From contig CAJTON010000004.1 in the NCBI GenBank assembly GCA_910577605.1, forward strand, positions 106,131 to 138,103: a stretch of DNA of 31,973 nucleotides, read 5' to 3'. Position numbers and translations under genes: made by a program. Under the pieces are notes generated by a model. That model made no database searches and had not been told where the DNA came from. It was given only the letters and a program-made list of their open reading frames with translations. Source of the stretch: an uncultured Butyrivibrio sp. (lineage in GTDB: Bacteria > Bacillota > Clostridia > Lachnospirales > Lachnospiraceae). Of this stretch, positions 15,886 to 24,007 are shown piece by piece. Numbering within the stretch: the stretch's first letter is position 1; each line of letters starts with the position of its first letter.

Positions 15886-16267
15886 TCCCTCCTTTTCTGA
15901 CAGAGCAAACTCAAGCCTTTATATGCATTCTAATATCAAAGGAATTTACAACTCTTGCACAATACTACCTAAACATAGTACAATTCTATCAAAATAAAAA
16001 ATTCATTCAGAAAGTTTCTTCCCCGCAAGGCGCAGATGTCAGCCATGCCAGTCTAAGAGCGCGGTTTTTCCGCGGCAGCGCCGTCATTATGCGGTAAATT
16101 ATTTTTTACCGCAGACTGCCGGTATTATGATATGCAAAAGTATATTCTGCGGACATATATATTATCTCCATATCCGGCTTATATAACTAATGTATAATAT
16201 TTTTGCCGTTAAAATGTACAGTCAAAACCCGTATTGACCTCCGAACCGGACGCCTTCCGTCGCTTGC

Positions 16268-16296
16268 TTGCATTTCCGTACGGATTCTTATATAAT
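16268..16296 (+). promoter_or_regulatory. Promoter of the small lipoprotein gene, with a palindrome in its spacer
   Basis: TTGCAT (16268-16273), a 17-base spacer and a perfect TATAAT (16291-16296). The spacer contains a 10-bp palindrome, TCCGTACGGA (16275-16284), where a regulator could bind between the two promoter elements. Confidence 0.65.
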
Positions 16297-16382
16297 ACCA
16301 TCAATAAAAAGAATTGACAGTCATTCGGACTTTTACACTTTATTGCACTATACTATCAGCGGTAAAAAGGAGAAATAAACTT

Positions 16383-16919
16383 GTGAAAAAAATCATTTTG
16401 TCTGCCATAATAATATTATTAACATCAGGTATGTGTGCCTGTTCGTACACAGCGCCGCACTCCGGCTCCGCAGCAAAAAGCTCTGCGTCGCGGTCCGATA
16501 AGGATACGCCCCCACAGCTGCCTGACGACGTCTGCTTTATAGTAAATATCAAGATTCAAAGCCACACTCCCGTGTACAAGCTGCACTCGGAGTATTACCT
16601 TGACCGCAAAGCTGTGGGCGGCAACGAATACGGAAACACTGATCAAAGCAAACCGTTCTCTGACGGAGAAACCGCCTGTTTTGAAATCGTCAAGGCTCTT
16701 TTCCCCGGCAAAAATAATATCGACGGCTTCGGCATCGCCCTTTATGTGTGCCCCGAAAACGGCGAGGAAACGCTTATCGACGCATTTGTGGAGTGGGACG
16801 CGAAAAAAGGCTGCGAATATAATTTTATACTGTCCGGCAATATTGAGGACGGCTTTACACTCTCTCCGGCAAGCCCGGACTTTGACTGCCGCAAAACCGA
16901 ATGGTCAGAGCTTTCGTGA
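16383..16919 (+). CDS. Small putative lipoprotein of unknown function
   Basis: The 178-residue protein starts at GTG, with AAGGAG ten bases upstream; an upstream in-frame TTG at 16314 is part of the promoter region and is rejected. The N-terminus is a lipoprotein signal (hydrophobic core, then GMCAC; the last Cys would be lipidated), followed by a Ser-rich linker. The remaining part, from about residue 45, looks like one beta-rich extracytoplasmic domain with HTPVYKLHSEYYLD and an acidic GNIEDGF segment. I do not recognise the family. It is followed by a MerR-like regulator with its own promoter. Confidence 0.65.
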   Translation: MKKIILSAIIILLTSGMCACSYTAPHSGSAAKSSASRSDKDTPPQLPDDVCFIVNIKIQSHTPVYKLHSEYYLDRKAVGGNEYGNTDQSKPFSDGETACFEIVKALFPGKNNIDGFGIALYVCPENGEETLIDAFVEWDAKKGCEYNFILSGNIEDGFTLSPASPDFDCRKTEWSELS

Positions 16920-16949
16920 TATGGTATGAAAAAACCGCCCCATTTCAAA

Positions 16950-16978
16950 TTGAAGGAAAAAGAAAACCGCTTTATAAT
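16950..16978 (+). promoter_or_regulatory. Promoter of the MerR-like gene
   Basis: TTGAAG (16950-16955), a 17-base spacer and a perfect TATAAT (16973-16978), about 45 bases before the start codon. Confidence 0.7.
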
Positions 16979-17025
16979 TAACTTATGTCAGGCGCGGGAC
17001 AAATAATAACAAGGAGTTTTTATTT

Positions 17026-17463
17026 ATGGAAAGTTATACTATCAACGAAGTGGCGGCAATGACAGGTTTTTCGACCCGTACGCTCAGAAACTATATTAAC
17101 ATGGGGATCCTTAACGGAGAAAAAACAGACGGAGTATGGAAATTCACTCCTGATGATTTCATTGATTTCATCTCCGACACTAATGTCGCCTGCGGCATAA
17201 AAAATAAAATAAACGCGCAGGCTCTTGATTTTCTTGCCGATGACGCAAAAAAAGAAAATCAAATTTGTACGGTTATGGATTTTTATGTAAGCGACGAAGA
17301 ATCCGGGGAGATTTCGGATTTCTTCTGCGGTCAGATGAACCGTTCCTCTCACAACAGCGTCGCAAAGTTTTCCCTGCAAAGAAACGGCAAAAACACGCGC
17401 GTCACACTGACCGGACCGGAGGATATCGTATCTGAAATTATATGCGGTTACTACTCAAGGTAG
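17026..17463 (+). CDS. MerR/excisionase-like helix-turn-helix regulator
   Basis: The 145-residue protein begins with a MerR-type winged helix-turn-helix (about 3-48): YTINEVAAMTGFSTRTLRNY, then INMGILNGEKTDGVWKF and the FTPDDFIDFI helix. The C-terminal 90 residues (starting near the LADDAKKENQ helix) have no recognised ligand domain and no metal-binding cysteine cluster. AAGGAG lies nine bases before ATG. It probably regulates its own region or the lipoprotein gene upstream, which is an inference from position. It ends at a strong terminator shared with the convergent hydrolase gene. Confidence 0.75.
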   Translation: MESYTINEVAAMTGFSTRTLRNYINMGILNGEKTDGVWKFTPDDFIDFISDTNVACGIKNKINAQALDFLADDAKKENQICTVMDFYVSDEESGEISDFFCGQMNRSSHNSVAKFSLQRNGKNTRVTLTGPEDIVSEIICGYYSR

Positions 17464-17473
17464 AATATTGCAA

Positions 17474-17514
17474 AAGGGACATTCCGTTTCCTGAGAGATT
17501 TCGGAATGTCCCTT
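17474..17514. terminator. Bidirectional terminator between convergent genes
   Basis: A perfect 13-bp inverted repeat (AAGGGACATTCCG at 17474-17486 and its complement at 17502-17514) with a 15-base loop. Minus-strand reading gives TTTTGC after the stem; plus-strand reading gives AAATTTT. It lies ten bases after the MerR-like gene and just past the hydrolase stop. Confidence 0.8.
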
Positions 17515-17523
17515 AAATTTTAC

Positions 17524-18504
17524 TTAATCATTATTGCCTGTGAGAAATTCACAGACACCGTTTTTTACAAGCTCTCTGTCCTTGCCGCCGAAGCCGTGAC
17601 CGGCGCCCTCGACTATCGTGAGCACGGAATCAGGGAACGCCTCGTCTATGCGCTCTGCATAAGAAACGCCGACCACCTGATCCTTGTCGCCCTGATAAAT
17701 AAGCACAGGATTGGTGAAAGCCTTGATATGCTCATACACGTCGTATCTCGGAACTCCGTCGTAGAAGGTTTTTGAAAGCGTCATTGAACCCATGAACTGG
17801 AACGGCTCCTTCATATCTTCAGGATCCATGGCAAGCCACTGGTCCACTATGCTGAATGCCGGGTACACCAGAAACATTCCTGCTATCCTGTCAGGCATCT
17901 CCGCTCCGGTAAGAGCCGCCACAAAGCCTCCCTGACTTTCGCCGTACAGATAAATCTTCGCGCTGTCGGCATTTTCCATTCCGGCTATCATGTCTATAAC
18001 ATGACGAAGGTTATCCTGCTCCGTCTCAATGCTCATATCCACGGAATCTCCGCTGCTTGCCGAGCGTGTGCTCCCTCCGCAGAAATCGAACGTGTACGCC
18101 ATGATACCGTTCTTCGCAAGACTTACCGCAATGTCCTGCATATCATTGCCTATGCAGTTATAGCCGTGGCTTAAAATCACCGCAGGATATTTTTCGTTAC
18201 CGGAATCCGGAGTATACAGCGTCCCGAAAATATCTACGTCGTCGTATTTGCAATGCAGCTCTTCCTTGCTGTACTTACCGCTCGCAGCCGCCTGCGTGAC
18301 AGTCTCTCCCTCCGTCGCTTCGGGGGCCGTCGTCTCCTGCGCAGGAGCGTCTGTCGGAGCGTTAGTGGGCGCATCCGTCGCAGCCTCATGTGTCATGGAA
18401 GTTTCCTCCTCCTTATCCGTCGTACCGCAGCCCGCCAATACTGCTGACAGCATTACCGCCGCAGCGATCAAAGAAAAAAATCCGGTTTTTTTTCTAAATA
18501 TCAT
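17524..18504 (-). CDS. Secreted alpha/beta-hydrolase lipoprotein
   Basis: The 326-residue protein has a lipoprotein signal (LAGC, Cys26), a Thr/Ala/Pro linker to about residue 75, then an alpha/beta-hydrolase domain. Motifs: the oxyanion-hole region VILSHGYN, nucleophile Ser190 in YGESQGG, the acid Asp275 in GDKDQVV, and His303 in GAGHGFGG. It resembles esterases and peptidases of the S9/carboxylesterase kind; the substrate is unknown. AAGGAGG lies about seven bases before ATG at 18504. It sits outside the membrane, likely acting on an acylated or esterified nutrient, and appears monocistronic. Confidence 0.87.
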   Translation of the reverse strand: MIFRKKTGFFSLIAAAVMLSAVLAGCGTTDKEEETSMTHEAATDAPTNAPTDAPAQETTAPEATEGETVTQAAASGKYSKEELHCKYDDVDIFGTLYTPDSGNEKYPAVILSHGYNCIGNDMQDIAVSLAKNGIMAYTFDFCGGSTRSASSGDSVDMSIETEQDNLRHVIDMIAGMENADSAKIYLYGESQGGFVAALTGAEMPDRIAGMFLVYPAFSIVDQWLAMDPEDMKEPFQFMGSMTLSKTFYDGVPRYDVYEHIKAFTNPVLIYQGDKDQVVGVSYAERIDEAFPDSVLTIVEGAGHGFGGKDRELVKNGVCEFLTGNND

Positions 18505-18554
18505 TATTCTTCCTCCTTTAAATCAGGCAAAAAAATGCCGCAAAAGCCACATAA

Positions 18555-18590
18555 AGCCATAACCCGTATTTAAAATATCGGATTATGGCT
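18555..18590 (-). terminator. Terminator of the GGGtGRT/NifU-like operon
   Basis: Minus strand: a 12-bp stem (18579-18590 with 18555-18566; one G·U pair as RNA, which would be a mismatch in plus-strand RNA) with a 12-base A/T loop, followed by a broken T-run. The polarity favours the minus strand. Confidence 0.6.
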
Positions 18591-18660
18591 GATTGCGACA
18601 GCTCCGGAGCAGTACAGAAACATACACCTCCGGTGCGCTGCCCGCATAAAATCTGTTTAA

Positions 18661-19671
18661 TTAAAATCTTCCGGCATCGGCTGCTTCCTGTACAGAAACC
18701 GCAACCGCAACAGTCATGCCGACCATGGGGTTGTTGCCTGCGCCGATAAGTCCCATCATCTCAACATGAGCGGGAACCGACGAAGAACCCGCAAACTGAG
18801 CGTCGGAGTGCATACGTCCGAGCGTATCCGTCATACCGTAGGAAGCGGGACCTGCCGCCATATTGTCGGGATGAAGGGTCCTTCCCGTACCGCCGCCTGA
18901 CGCAACTGAAAAATATTTCTTTCCCGCTTCATTGCGTTCCTTCTTGTATGTACCCGCAACCGGATGCTGGAATCTCGTAGGGTTGGTAGAATTTCCGGTG
19001 ATGGATACGTCTACATTCTCTTTCCACATGATCGCAACGCCCTCGGGAACGCTGTTTGCGCCATAGCAGTTTACCTTAGCGCGGAGTCCCTCCGAATAAG
19101 ACTTTCTGCTTACTTCCTTTACAGTATTGGTATAAGGATCGTACTCTGTTTCAACAAAAGTAAATCCGTTGATCCTGGAAATGATCTTTGCCGCATCCTT
19201 GCCGAGACCGTTAAGAATAACTCTCAAAGGTTTCTGACGCACCTTGTTTGCCTTCTCCGCAATACCGATAGCGCCCTCTGCCGCAGCAAACGATTCATGT
19301 CCCGCAAGGAATGCGAAGCACTCTGTGTCCTCCTCAAGCAGCATCTTGCCGAGATTTCCGTGTCCTAATCCTACCTTACGGGTATCTGCAACCGAACCGG
19401 GAATGCAGAATGCCTGAAGTCCCTCTCCGATAGCAGCGGCAGCGTCGGCAGCTTTCCTGCATCCTTTTTTGATAGCGATAGCCGCGCCGACTATGTATGC
19501 CCAGCACGCGTTCTCGAAGCAAATAGGCTGGATCTTCTTGATCTGGTCGTACACGTCAAGTCCGGCGTCCTTGGTGATCTTCTCCGCTTCTTCAATCGAA
19601 GAGATTCCGTAGCTGTTTAACGCCGCGTTTATCTGGTTGATTCTTCTTTCATATGATTCAAATAAAGCCAT
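18661..19671 (-). CDS. GGGtGRT family protein of unknown function
   Basis: The 336-residue soluble protein contains the family's eponymous motif, GGGTGRT at 259-265, followed by LHPDNMAAGPASYGM and the conserved C-terminal MHSDAQFAGSSSVPAHVEMM. An FLAGHESFAAAEGAIG segment lies in the first half. The family is found in anaerobic Bacillota and has no established function; a nucleotide or phosphate-binding loop is a guess from the glycine-rich motif. Several cysteines (51, 56, 71, 89, 118, 202) are present. AGGAGG precedes ATG at 19671, 12 bases after the NifU-like gene, so the two are one operon. Confidence 0.88.
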   Translation of the reverse strand: MALFESYERRINQINAALNSYGISSIEEAEKITKDAGLDVYDQIKKIQPICFENACWAYIVGAAIAIKKGCRKAADAAAAIGEGLQAFCIPGSVADTRKVGLGHGNLGKMLLEEDTECFAFLAGHESFAAAEGAIGIAEKANKVRQKPLRVILNGLGKDAAKIISRINGFTFVETEYDPYTNTVKEVSRKSYSEGLRAKVNCYGANSVPEGVAIMWKENVDVSITGNSTNPTRFQHPVAGTYKKERNEAGKKYFSVASGGGTGRTLHPDNMAAGPASYGMTDTLGRMHSDAQFAGSSSVPAHVEMMGLIGAGNNPMVGMTVAVAVSVQEAADAGRF

Positions 19672-19683
19672 TATCGTTACCTC

Positions 19684-20376
19684 CTATTCCTCTCTGGGGT
19701 CAATGATCTTGACAGCGTCCGCAACGCGTCCGTACTGACCCTTTGCTTTTTCCCATGCCGTATTAGGATCGTCGCCCTTCTTGACGAAATCCGTAAACTT
19801 GCCAAGAGAAACGAACTGATAACCGATAATCTCATCATCCGCGTCAAGAGCGATTCCCGTTACATAGCCCTCTGCCATCTCAAGGTAGCGGGGTCCCTTC
19901 TCAAGAGTTCCGTACATGGTTCCGACCTGAGACCTGAGACCTTTTCCGAGGTCCTCAAGACCTGCGCCTACCGCAAGTCCGTCCTCTGAAAACGCGCTCT
20001 GCGTTCTTCCGTAGATGATCTGAAGTGCGAGTTCTCTCATCGCTGTATTAATGGCGTCACATACGAGGTCCGTATTCATAGCTTCAAGGACCGTAAGTCC
20101 CGGAAGTATCTCGGCAGCCATAGCCGCCGAATGAGTCATACCCGAACAGCCGATAGTCTCAACAAGCGCCTCCTGTATAACCCCGTTCTTGACGTTGAGC
20201 GAAAGCTTGCAGGCGCCCTGCTGAGGAGCGCACCAGCCGATTCCGTGTGTGAAACCTGAAATGTCCTTAATTTCTTTGTACTGTACCCAGTTACCTTCGT
20301 TGGGGCAGGGGGCTGCTCCATGATGAACACCCTGAGCTACCGGACACATTTTCTGAATTTCCTGTGTGTAAATCAT
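19684..20376 (-). CDS. NifU/IscU-like iron-sulfur scaffold protein
   Basis: The 230-residue protein carries the IscU-type core: GWCAPQQGACKLSL (Cys49, Cys56), then IGCSGMTHSAAMAAEIL (Cys77) and a typical scaffold helix. Further cysteines at 11 and 24 and a C-terminal extension (residues about 130-230) distinguish it from ordinary IscU/SufU. No sufB, sufS or iscS is nearby; instead it is fixed upstream of the GGGtGRT gene. It probably binds or delivers a metal or Fe-S cluster to that partner, which is an inference from context. AAGGAG lies seven to eight bases before ATG at 20376. It has its own promoter and a terminator follows the partner gene. Confidence 0.88.
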   Translation of the reverse strand: MIYTQEIQKMCPVAQGVHHGAAPCPNEGNWVQYKEIKDISGFTHGIGWCAPQQGACKLSLNVKNGVIQEALVETIGCSGMTHSAAMAAEILPGLTVLEAMNTDLVCDAINTAMRELALQIIYGRTQSAFSEDGLAVGAGLEDLGKGLRSQVGTMYGTLEKGPRYLEMAEGYVTGIALDADDEIIGYQFVSLGKFTDFVKKGDDPNTAWEKAKGQYGRVADAVKIIDPREE

Positions 20377-20447
20377 TATAGAACTCCTTTCAATATATGA
20401 AAATCACTTTTGCCGCGAATTTAAAAGCAGTCCCGGCAATTAAATTC

Positions 20448-20476
20448 ATTTTCGCACAATTTGACATAAATTTCAA
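20448..20476 (-). promoter_or_regulatory. Promoter of the NifU-like/GGGtGRT operon
   Basis: Minus strand: TTGAAA (20471-20476), a 17-base spacer and GAAAAT (20448-20453) with TG one base upstream. The leader is about 65 bases. Confidence 0.6.
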
Positions 20477-20528
20477 GAAAAATATAGCGGATGTCGTTTT
20501 TTAACACGACATTCCGGTTGCGCACAAA

Positions 20529-20550
20529 CGGCGCGGTTCCTACCGCGCCG
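20529..20550 (-). terminator. Terminator of the peptide-type ABC importer operon
   Basis: A nine-pair GC-rich stem (CGGCGCGGT / ACCGCGCCG) with a four-base loop, 11 bases after the ATPase stop. The T-run is short (TTTG). A second hairpin, ATGTCGT/ACGACAT, lies further on (near 20490-20512). Confidence 0.65.
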
Positions 20551-20561
20551 CCAAAGCTCTT

Positions 20562-22118
20562 TTACGAGTTGCCGAGCAGCTCCTTCGTGTAATCCTGCGA
20601 AGGATTTGCAAAGACCTCCTCTATATCTCCCATTTCAACTATCCTGCCGGATTTCATTACCATGACTCTGTCGCACATCTGATAGACCACATTTATATCG
20701 TGGGATATAAAAAGGTATGAAAGCTTAAGTTCCTCCTGAAGCCTCCTCATCAGCTCCATTATCTGAACCTGCATAGTGACGTCTAAAGCCGAGACCGGCT
20801 CGTCCGCCACTACAAATCCGGGCTTGGTTATCAATGCCTGCGCGATGCTCACCCGCTGGCGCTGTCCTCCTGAAAGCTGCGACGGCCTTCTGTCATAATA
20901 CATATCCTCCATGCCGACACGGTGAAGCATATCATGCGCCTGCGCACTTATGTCAGAAGCGCTCAGCACTAAACTCTTGTCAAGCGCCGCTGCCGCCCTC
21001 AAAGGCTCCTCCAGAAGCCATCCCACCGTTTTGGACGGATTAAGGCTGCTGTACGGGTCCTGAAAAATCATCTGCGGCCTCACGGTATTGTTGGTTACCT
21101 CGCCTTCAATGTCCTTATTTATGCCCAAAACAGCCTTTGACAGCGTAGTCTTTCCGCAGCCGCTTTCCCCTACAAGACCCAGCGCCTCGCCCTGCTTTAT
21201 GTCAAAGGATACGTTATCCACAATGCGTCGTCTTTTTTTACGGGAAAAAAGAGAATTTCCCCCGTCGTTATAATATACGTTTAGATTCCGCACTTGCAGA
21301 ATACTGTAATCCCTGTTTTCCTCAATATCAAAACGCGGCTTGTGTCTTGAAGGCACCGCGTCAATAAGACGCTTCGTATAATCCCCCGACGGATTCTCAA
21401 AAATGTCCTCCGTCCTTCCTATCTCGGCAATGCGCCCGTCCTTCATCACCGCGACTCTGTCGCAGATCCTTCTTGCGAGATTCAGGTCGTGCGTTATAAA
21501 AAGCATCGCGTTTTGCTGTTCTTCATTTATATTCTTGAGAAGCTTTATTATCTGATTCTGAACAGTAACGTCCAGAGCAGTCGTAGGCTCGTCGGCGACG
21601 ATGAGGTCGGGATGAAGGATAACAGCCATCGCGATCATGACCCTCTGTCGCATACCTCCCGAAAGCTGATGCGGATAGCTTGAGTAAACCTTTTCGGGAT
21701 CGTTAAGCCCAACAGAGCCAAAGCTTTCAAGCACTCTTTTTTTCATATCGTCCCTGTCAAGAGAGGCGTGAAGCTTAAGCATCTCCGTCACCTGCGCGCC
21801 GACCCTCTGCGTAGGATTCAGCGAGGTCATAGGTTCCTGAAAAACCATGGACATACGCTCGCCCTGATATTTCCGGTACAAAGCCTTGTTTTTGGGCTTT
21901 CCCGCTTCAAGCAGCGTCTCCCCGTCAAAGGTTATGCGACCGCCCGTGACCGAGGCGCTTTCAGACAAAAGTCCCATAATCGTCAGAGCGGTCACGGACT
22001 TGCCTGAACCTGATTCCCCGACGACTCCAAGTATTTCCCCCTTATTTATTTCAAAGCTTACGTCGTTTACCGCTTTGACCTTGCCGAAGGAGACGGAAAG
22101 ATTCTCTATTTTTATCAT
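20562..22118 (-). CDS. Peptide/nickel-type ABC importer, ATPase with both nucleotide-binding domains fused
   Basis: One 518-residue cytoplasmic polypeptide drives the importer, equivalent to DppD plus DppF. First domain: Walker A GESGSGKS at 34-41, LSGGMRQR at 152-159, Walker B VADEP near 174-178, and the oligopeptide C-terminal extension NPSGDYTKRLIDAVP. Second domain from about 263: Walker A GESGCGKT at 317-324, LSGGQRQR at 415-422, VADEP at 437-441, and NPSQDYTKELL at the end. ATG at 22118 overlaps the permease stop (ATGA), so translation is coupled. A longer in-frame reading up to 22364 is rejected because it runs in another frame inside the permease gene. Both ATP sites look intact. Confidence 0.92.
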   Translation of the reverse strand: MIKIENLSVSFGKVKAVNDVSFEINKGEILGVVGESGSGKSVTALTIMGLLSESASVTGGRITFDGETLLEAGKPKNKALYRKYQGERMSMVFQEPMTSLNPTQRVGAQVTEMLKLHASLDRDDMKKRVLESFGSVGLNDPEKVYSSYPHQLSGGMRQRVMIAMAVILHPDLIVADEPTTALDVTVQNQIIKLLKNINEEQQNAMLFITHDLNLARRICDRVAVMKDGRIAEIGRTEDIFENPSGDYTKRLIDAVPSRHKPRFDIEENRDYSILQVRNLNVYYNDGGNSLFSRKKRRRIVDNVSFDIKQGEALGLVGESGCGKTTLSKAVLGINKDIEGEVTNNTVRPQMIFQDPYSSLNPSKTVGWLLEEPLRAAAALDKSLVLSASDISAQAHDMLHRVGMEDMYYDRRPSQLSGGQRQRVSIAQALITKPGFVVADEPVSALDVTMQVQIMELMRRLQEELKLSYLFISHDINVVYQMCDRVMVMKSGRIVEMGDIEEVFANPSQDYTKELLGNS

Positions 22119-22951
22119 GCCGCGCCTCCCTTCTCTTCTCCGAGTCTGCGTATCCCCTCTCCAAGAAGCGAAAAGCCGAGAACTATCCATACGATAGCAA
22201 GCCCCGGCGCCAAAGGATACCAGGGCGCGGAGGTAAGATAACCCTGCGCGTCCGAAAGCATTTTGCCAAGACTCGCGTCCGGCGGCAGCACGCCGATACC
22301 GAGATAGCTCATGCCAGATTCCGCAAGTATCGCGTTGTTGAAGCCTATCATCACCGACACCCAAAAGGTCGAAAAAATATTGGGCAGAATATGCACGAAG
22401 AGTATCCTCGGCTTCGCGACGCCCATCAGCCTCGCCCTCATTATATAATCGGCGTCTCGCAGCCGTATGAATTCGCTGCGGACGATCCTCACAAAACTGG
22501 GCGTAAAAACGATACCCAGCGATATTACCAGATTATGCCTGCCGCTTCCCAGAACGCTTATCATAACAAGCGCCAGAAGAATGCTGGGAAAACCGTTCAC
22601 CGCGTCGGTTATCCTCATAACCGCCTCGTCGAGTATCCCTCCGAAATATCCCGTTACCGCGCCGAGAAGAATCCCCGCAGTCGCGGAGATCGCAACTATC
22701 ATTATGCTTATCAGCAGGGTCGTGCCCACGCCGTTCATAACTCTCGAAAAAATGTCCCGCCCGAAATTATCGGTGCCGAATATATGTCTTAACGACGGCG
22801 CGGCGAATTTTTCCGCCGCCGACATAGCCGTAGTCTCGTAAGGCGTCCAGAACAAAGCCACAAGCGCGGTCAGCAGGGCAAGGGCGGTCATAATCCCGCC
22901 CACTGTTATATGTCTGTTTATTTTTATTCCTTTATAAGAATCCTTCTTCAT
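22115..22951 (-). CDS. Peptide/nickel-type ABC importer permease (DppC-like)
   Basis: A 278-residue inner membrane subunit with an N-terminal transmembrane segment, the FGTDNFGRDIFSRV motif typical of DppC/OppC, and a BPD_transp_1 domain with about five more segments. An EAA-type coupling loop around LMGVAKPRILFVHILPN contacts the ATPase. Only a weak AGGG site precedes ATG at 22951, which is eight bases after the dppB-like stop, so coupling is likely. It overlaps the ATPase gene by four bases. Confidence 0.92.
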   Translation of the reverse strand: MKKDSYKGIKINRHITVGGIMTALALLTALVALFWTPYETTAMSAAEKFAAPSLRHIFGTDNFGRDIFSRVMNGVGTTLLISIMIVAISATAGILLGAVTGYFGGILDEAVMRITDAVNGFPSILLALVMISVLGSGRHNLVISLGIVFTPSFVRIVRSEFIRLRDADYIMRARLMGVAKPRILFVHILPNIFSTFWVSVMIGFNNAILAESGMSYLGIGVLPPDASLGKMLSDAQGYLTSAPWYPLAPGLAIVWIVLGFSLLGEGIRRLGEEKGGAA

Positions 22952-22959
22952 ATTATGCC

Positions 22960-23919
22960 CTATTTGCCGCTTATCCTCGGATCTATCACTCTGTAAAGAA
23001 TATCAACCAGAAAATATACGAAAATAACAATAAAAGTAATATATAATATCAGAATTTCCACCACCGGAAAATCCCTCGTCGAGATCGAGCTTATAAGGAG
23101 CCTTCCGATTCCCGGAAGTCCGAAAACCTGCTCCACCACTATACTTCCCGCAACGATCTCCGCTATTATCATTCCGAGAAAGGTTATGACGGGCATCATC
23201 GCGTTGCGGAGCATATGCCCGTAAAACACTCTCCGCTCCCCGCAGCCCTTGCTGTACGCCGTGCGCACATAGTCCGCCTTCATCTCCGTAAGCATCGAAT
23301 TGCGCAGGAATCTCGCCGTCATTGCGATTTTGGGTATCGCTACGGATATTGCCGGAAAAATGAGATAACCTATAAATCCCGCCATATTTTCCTTATAGCT
23401 TACATACCCTCCCGGCGCGAACAGCTTAAAGACGATTCCGAACAGATAGGTCACAAGTATTCCCAGAAAAAAAGACGGAACCGCCATCGAGACCTGCGTA
23501 AGCACTCCTAACGCGGAATCCAGAAATTTACTCCTGCTTCTCGACCAAAGCACGCCAAGCGGGATCGAAACGCCGGTTATAAGCAAAAGAGACAGCGCCG
23601 AAAGCCAGAGTGTGACCGGGAGCTTATCCCCTATGAGCTCGGCCACCGGCATCATCTCATTCATATTTTTGGAGTATTTGTAGCTTACGCCAAAATCTCC
23701 GTGTACCAAATCATTCACCCAGTTTATGTATCTTTTCACGGGAGGGTCGTTAAGTCCAAGCTCCTCGCGGAGCTGTTCTTCTCTTTCGGGCGTCGCCTCC
23801 GTCCCCAAAATAGAAGTCACCACATCGCCCGGAATGATCTGAAAGGCGATGAAGGCAGCCGCCGAAACGACAAACAATGTAATAATGAGAGTAAAAATTT
23901 TTTTAATAAAATATTTCAC
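22960..23919 (-). CDS. Peptide/nickel-type ABC importer permease (DppB-like)
   Basis: A 319-residue membrane subunit. The N-terminal segment is followed by IPGDVVTSIL, LGLNDPPVKRYINW and GDFGVSY, hallmarks of DppB/OppB, then about five more transmembrane segments and the C-terminal DPRISGK. I choose GTG at 23919 because GGAGGTG lies about nine bases upstream. A GTG seven codons earlier (23940) would read through that ribosome binding site and give an odd MKGGGGA start. It lies 88 bases after the binding-protein gene, with a hairpin between. Confidence 0.92.
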   Translation of the reverse strand: MKYFIKKIFTLIITLFVVSAAAFIAFQIIPGDVVTSILGTEATPEREEQLREELGLNDPPVKRYINWVNDLVHGDFGVSYKYSKNMNEMMPVAELIGDKLPVTLWLSALSLLLITGVSIPLGVLWSRSRSKFLDSALGVLTQVSMAVPSFFLGILVTYLFGIVFKLFAPGGYVSYKENMAGFIGYLIFPAISVAIPKIAMTARFLRNSMLTEMKADYVRTAYSKGCGERRVFYGHMLRNAMMPVITFLGMIIAEIVAGSIVVEQVFGLPGIGRLLISSISTRDFPVVEILILYITFIVIFVYFLVDILYRVIDPRISGK

Positions 23920-23965
23920 GGCTCCCCCACCTCCTTTCACTATTGTTGAGTTGCTTTTTTAACGC

Positions 23966-23996
23966 ATAATGGTATCCCCGAAGGGTGTTTCATTAT
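23966..23996 (-). other. Intercistronic hairpin between binding-protein and permease genes
   Basis: Minus strand: ATAATG (23991-23996) pairs with CATTAT (23966-23971), with an inner CCC-TTC-GGG helix. It has no proper T-run. Such a hairpin could protect the binding-protein mRNA so that this subunit is made in excess. Confidence 0.4.
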
Positions 23997-24007
23997 TACT
24001 GCGCTGC

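Larger units (their letters stand above)
15835..16382. other. Divergent intergenic region of about 550 bases
   Basis: Holds the pullulanase leader with its inverted repeat on the left, and the lipoprotein promoter on the right. In between are two neighbouring hairpins: CGCGG-TTTTT-CCGCG (16060-16074) and GCGGTAAA/TTTACCGC with a six-base loop (16091-16112). Neither is followed by a T-run. I find no coding sequence and no recognisable RNA gene. A clear pullulanase promoter could not be picked out. Confidence 0.6.

Noticed and set aside
16314..16382. TTG start for the small lipoprotein
   Set aside because: It would put 23 residues before the lipoprotein signal and begins at a -35-like TTGACA; GTG at 16383 follows AAGGAG.
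22119..22364. In-frame N-terminal extension of the fused ATPase
   Set aside because: It lies wholly within the permease gene in another frame, looks unlike an ABC protein, and the ATGA overlap at 22118 is a normal coupled start.
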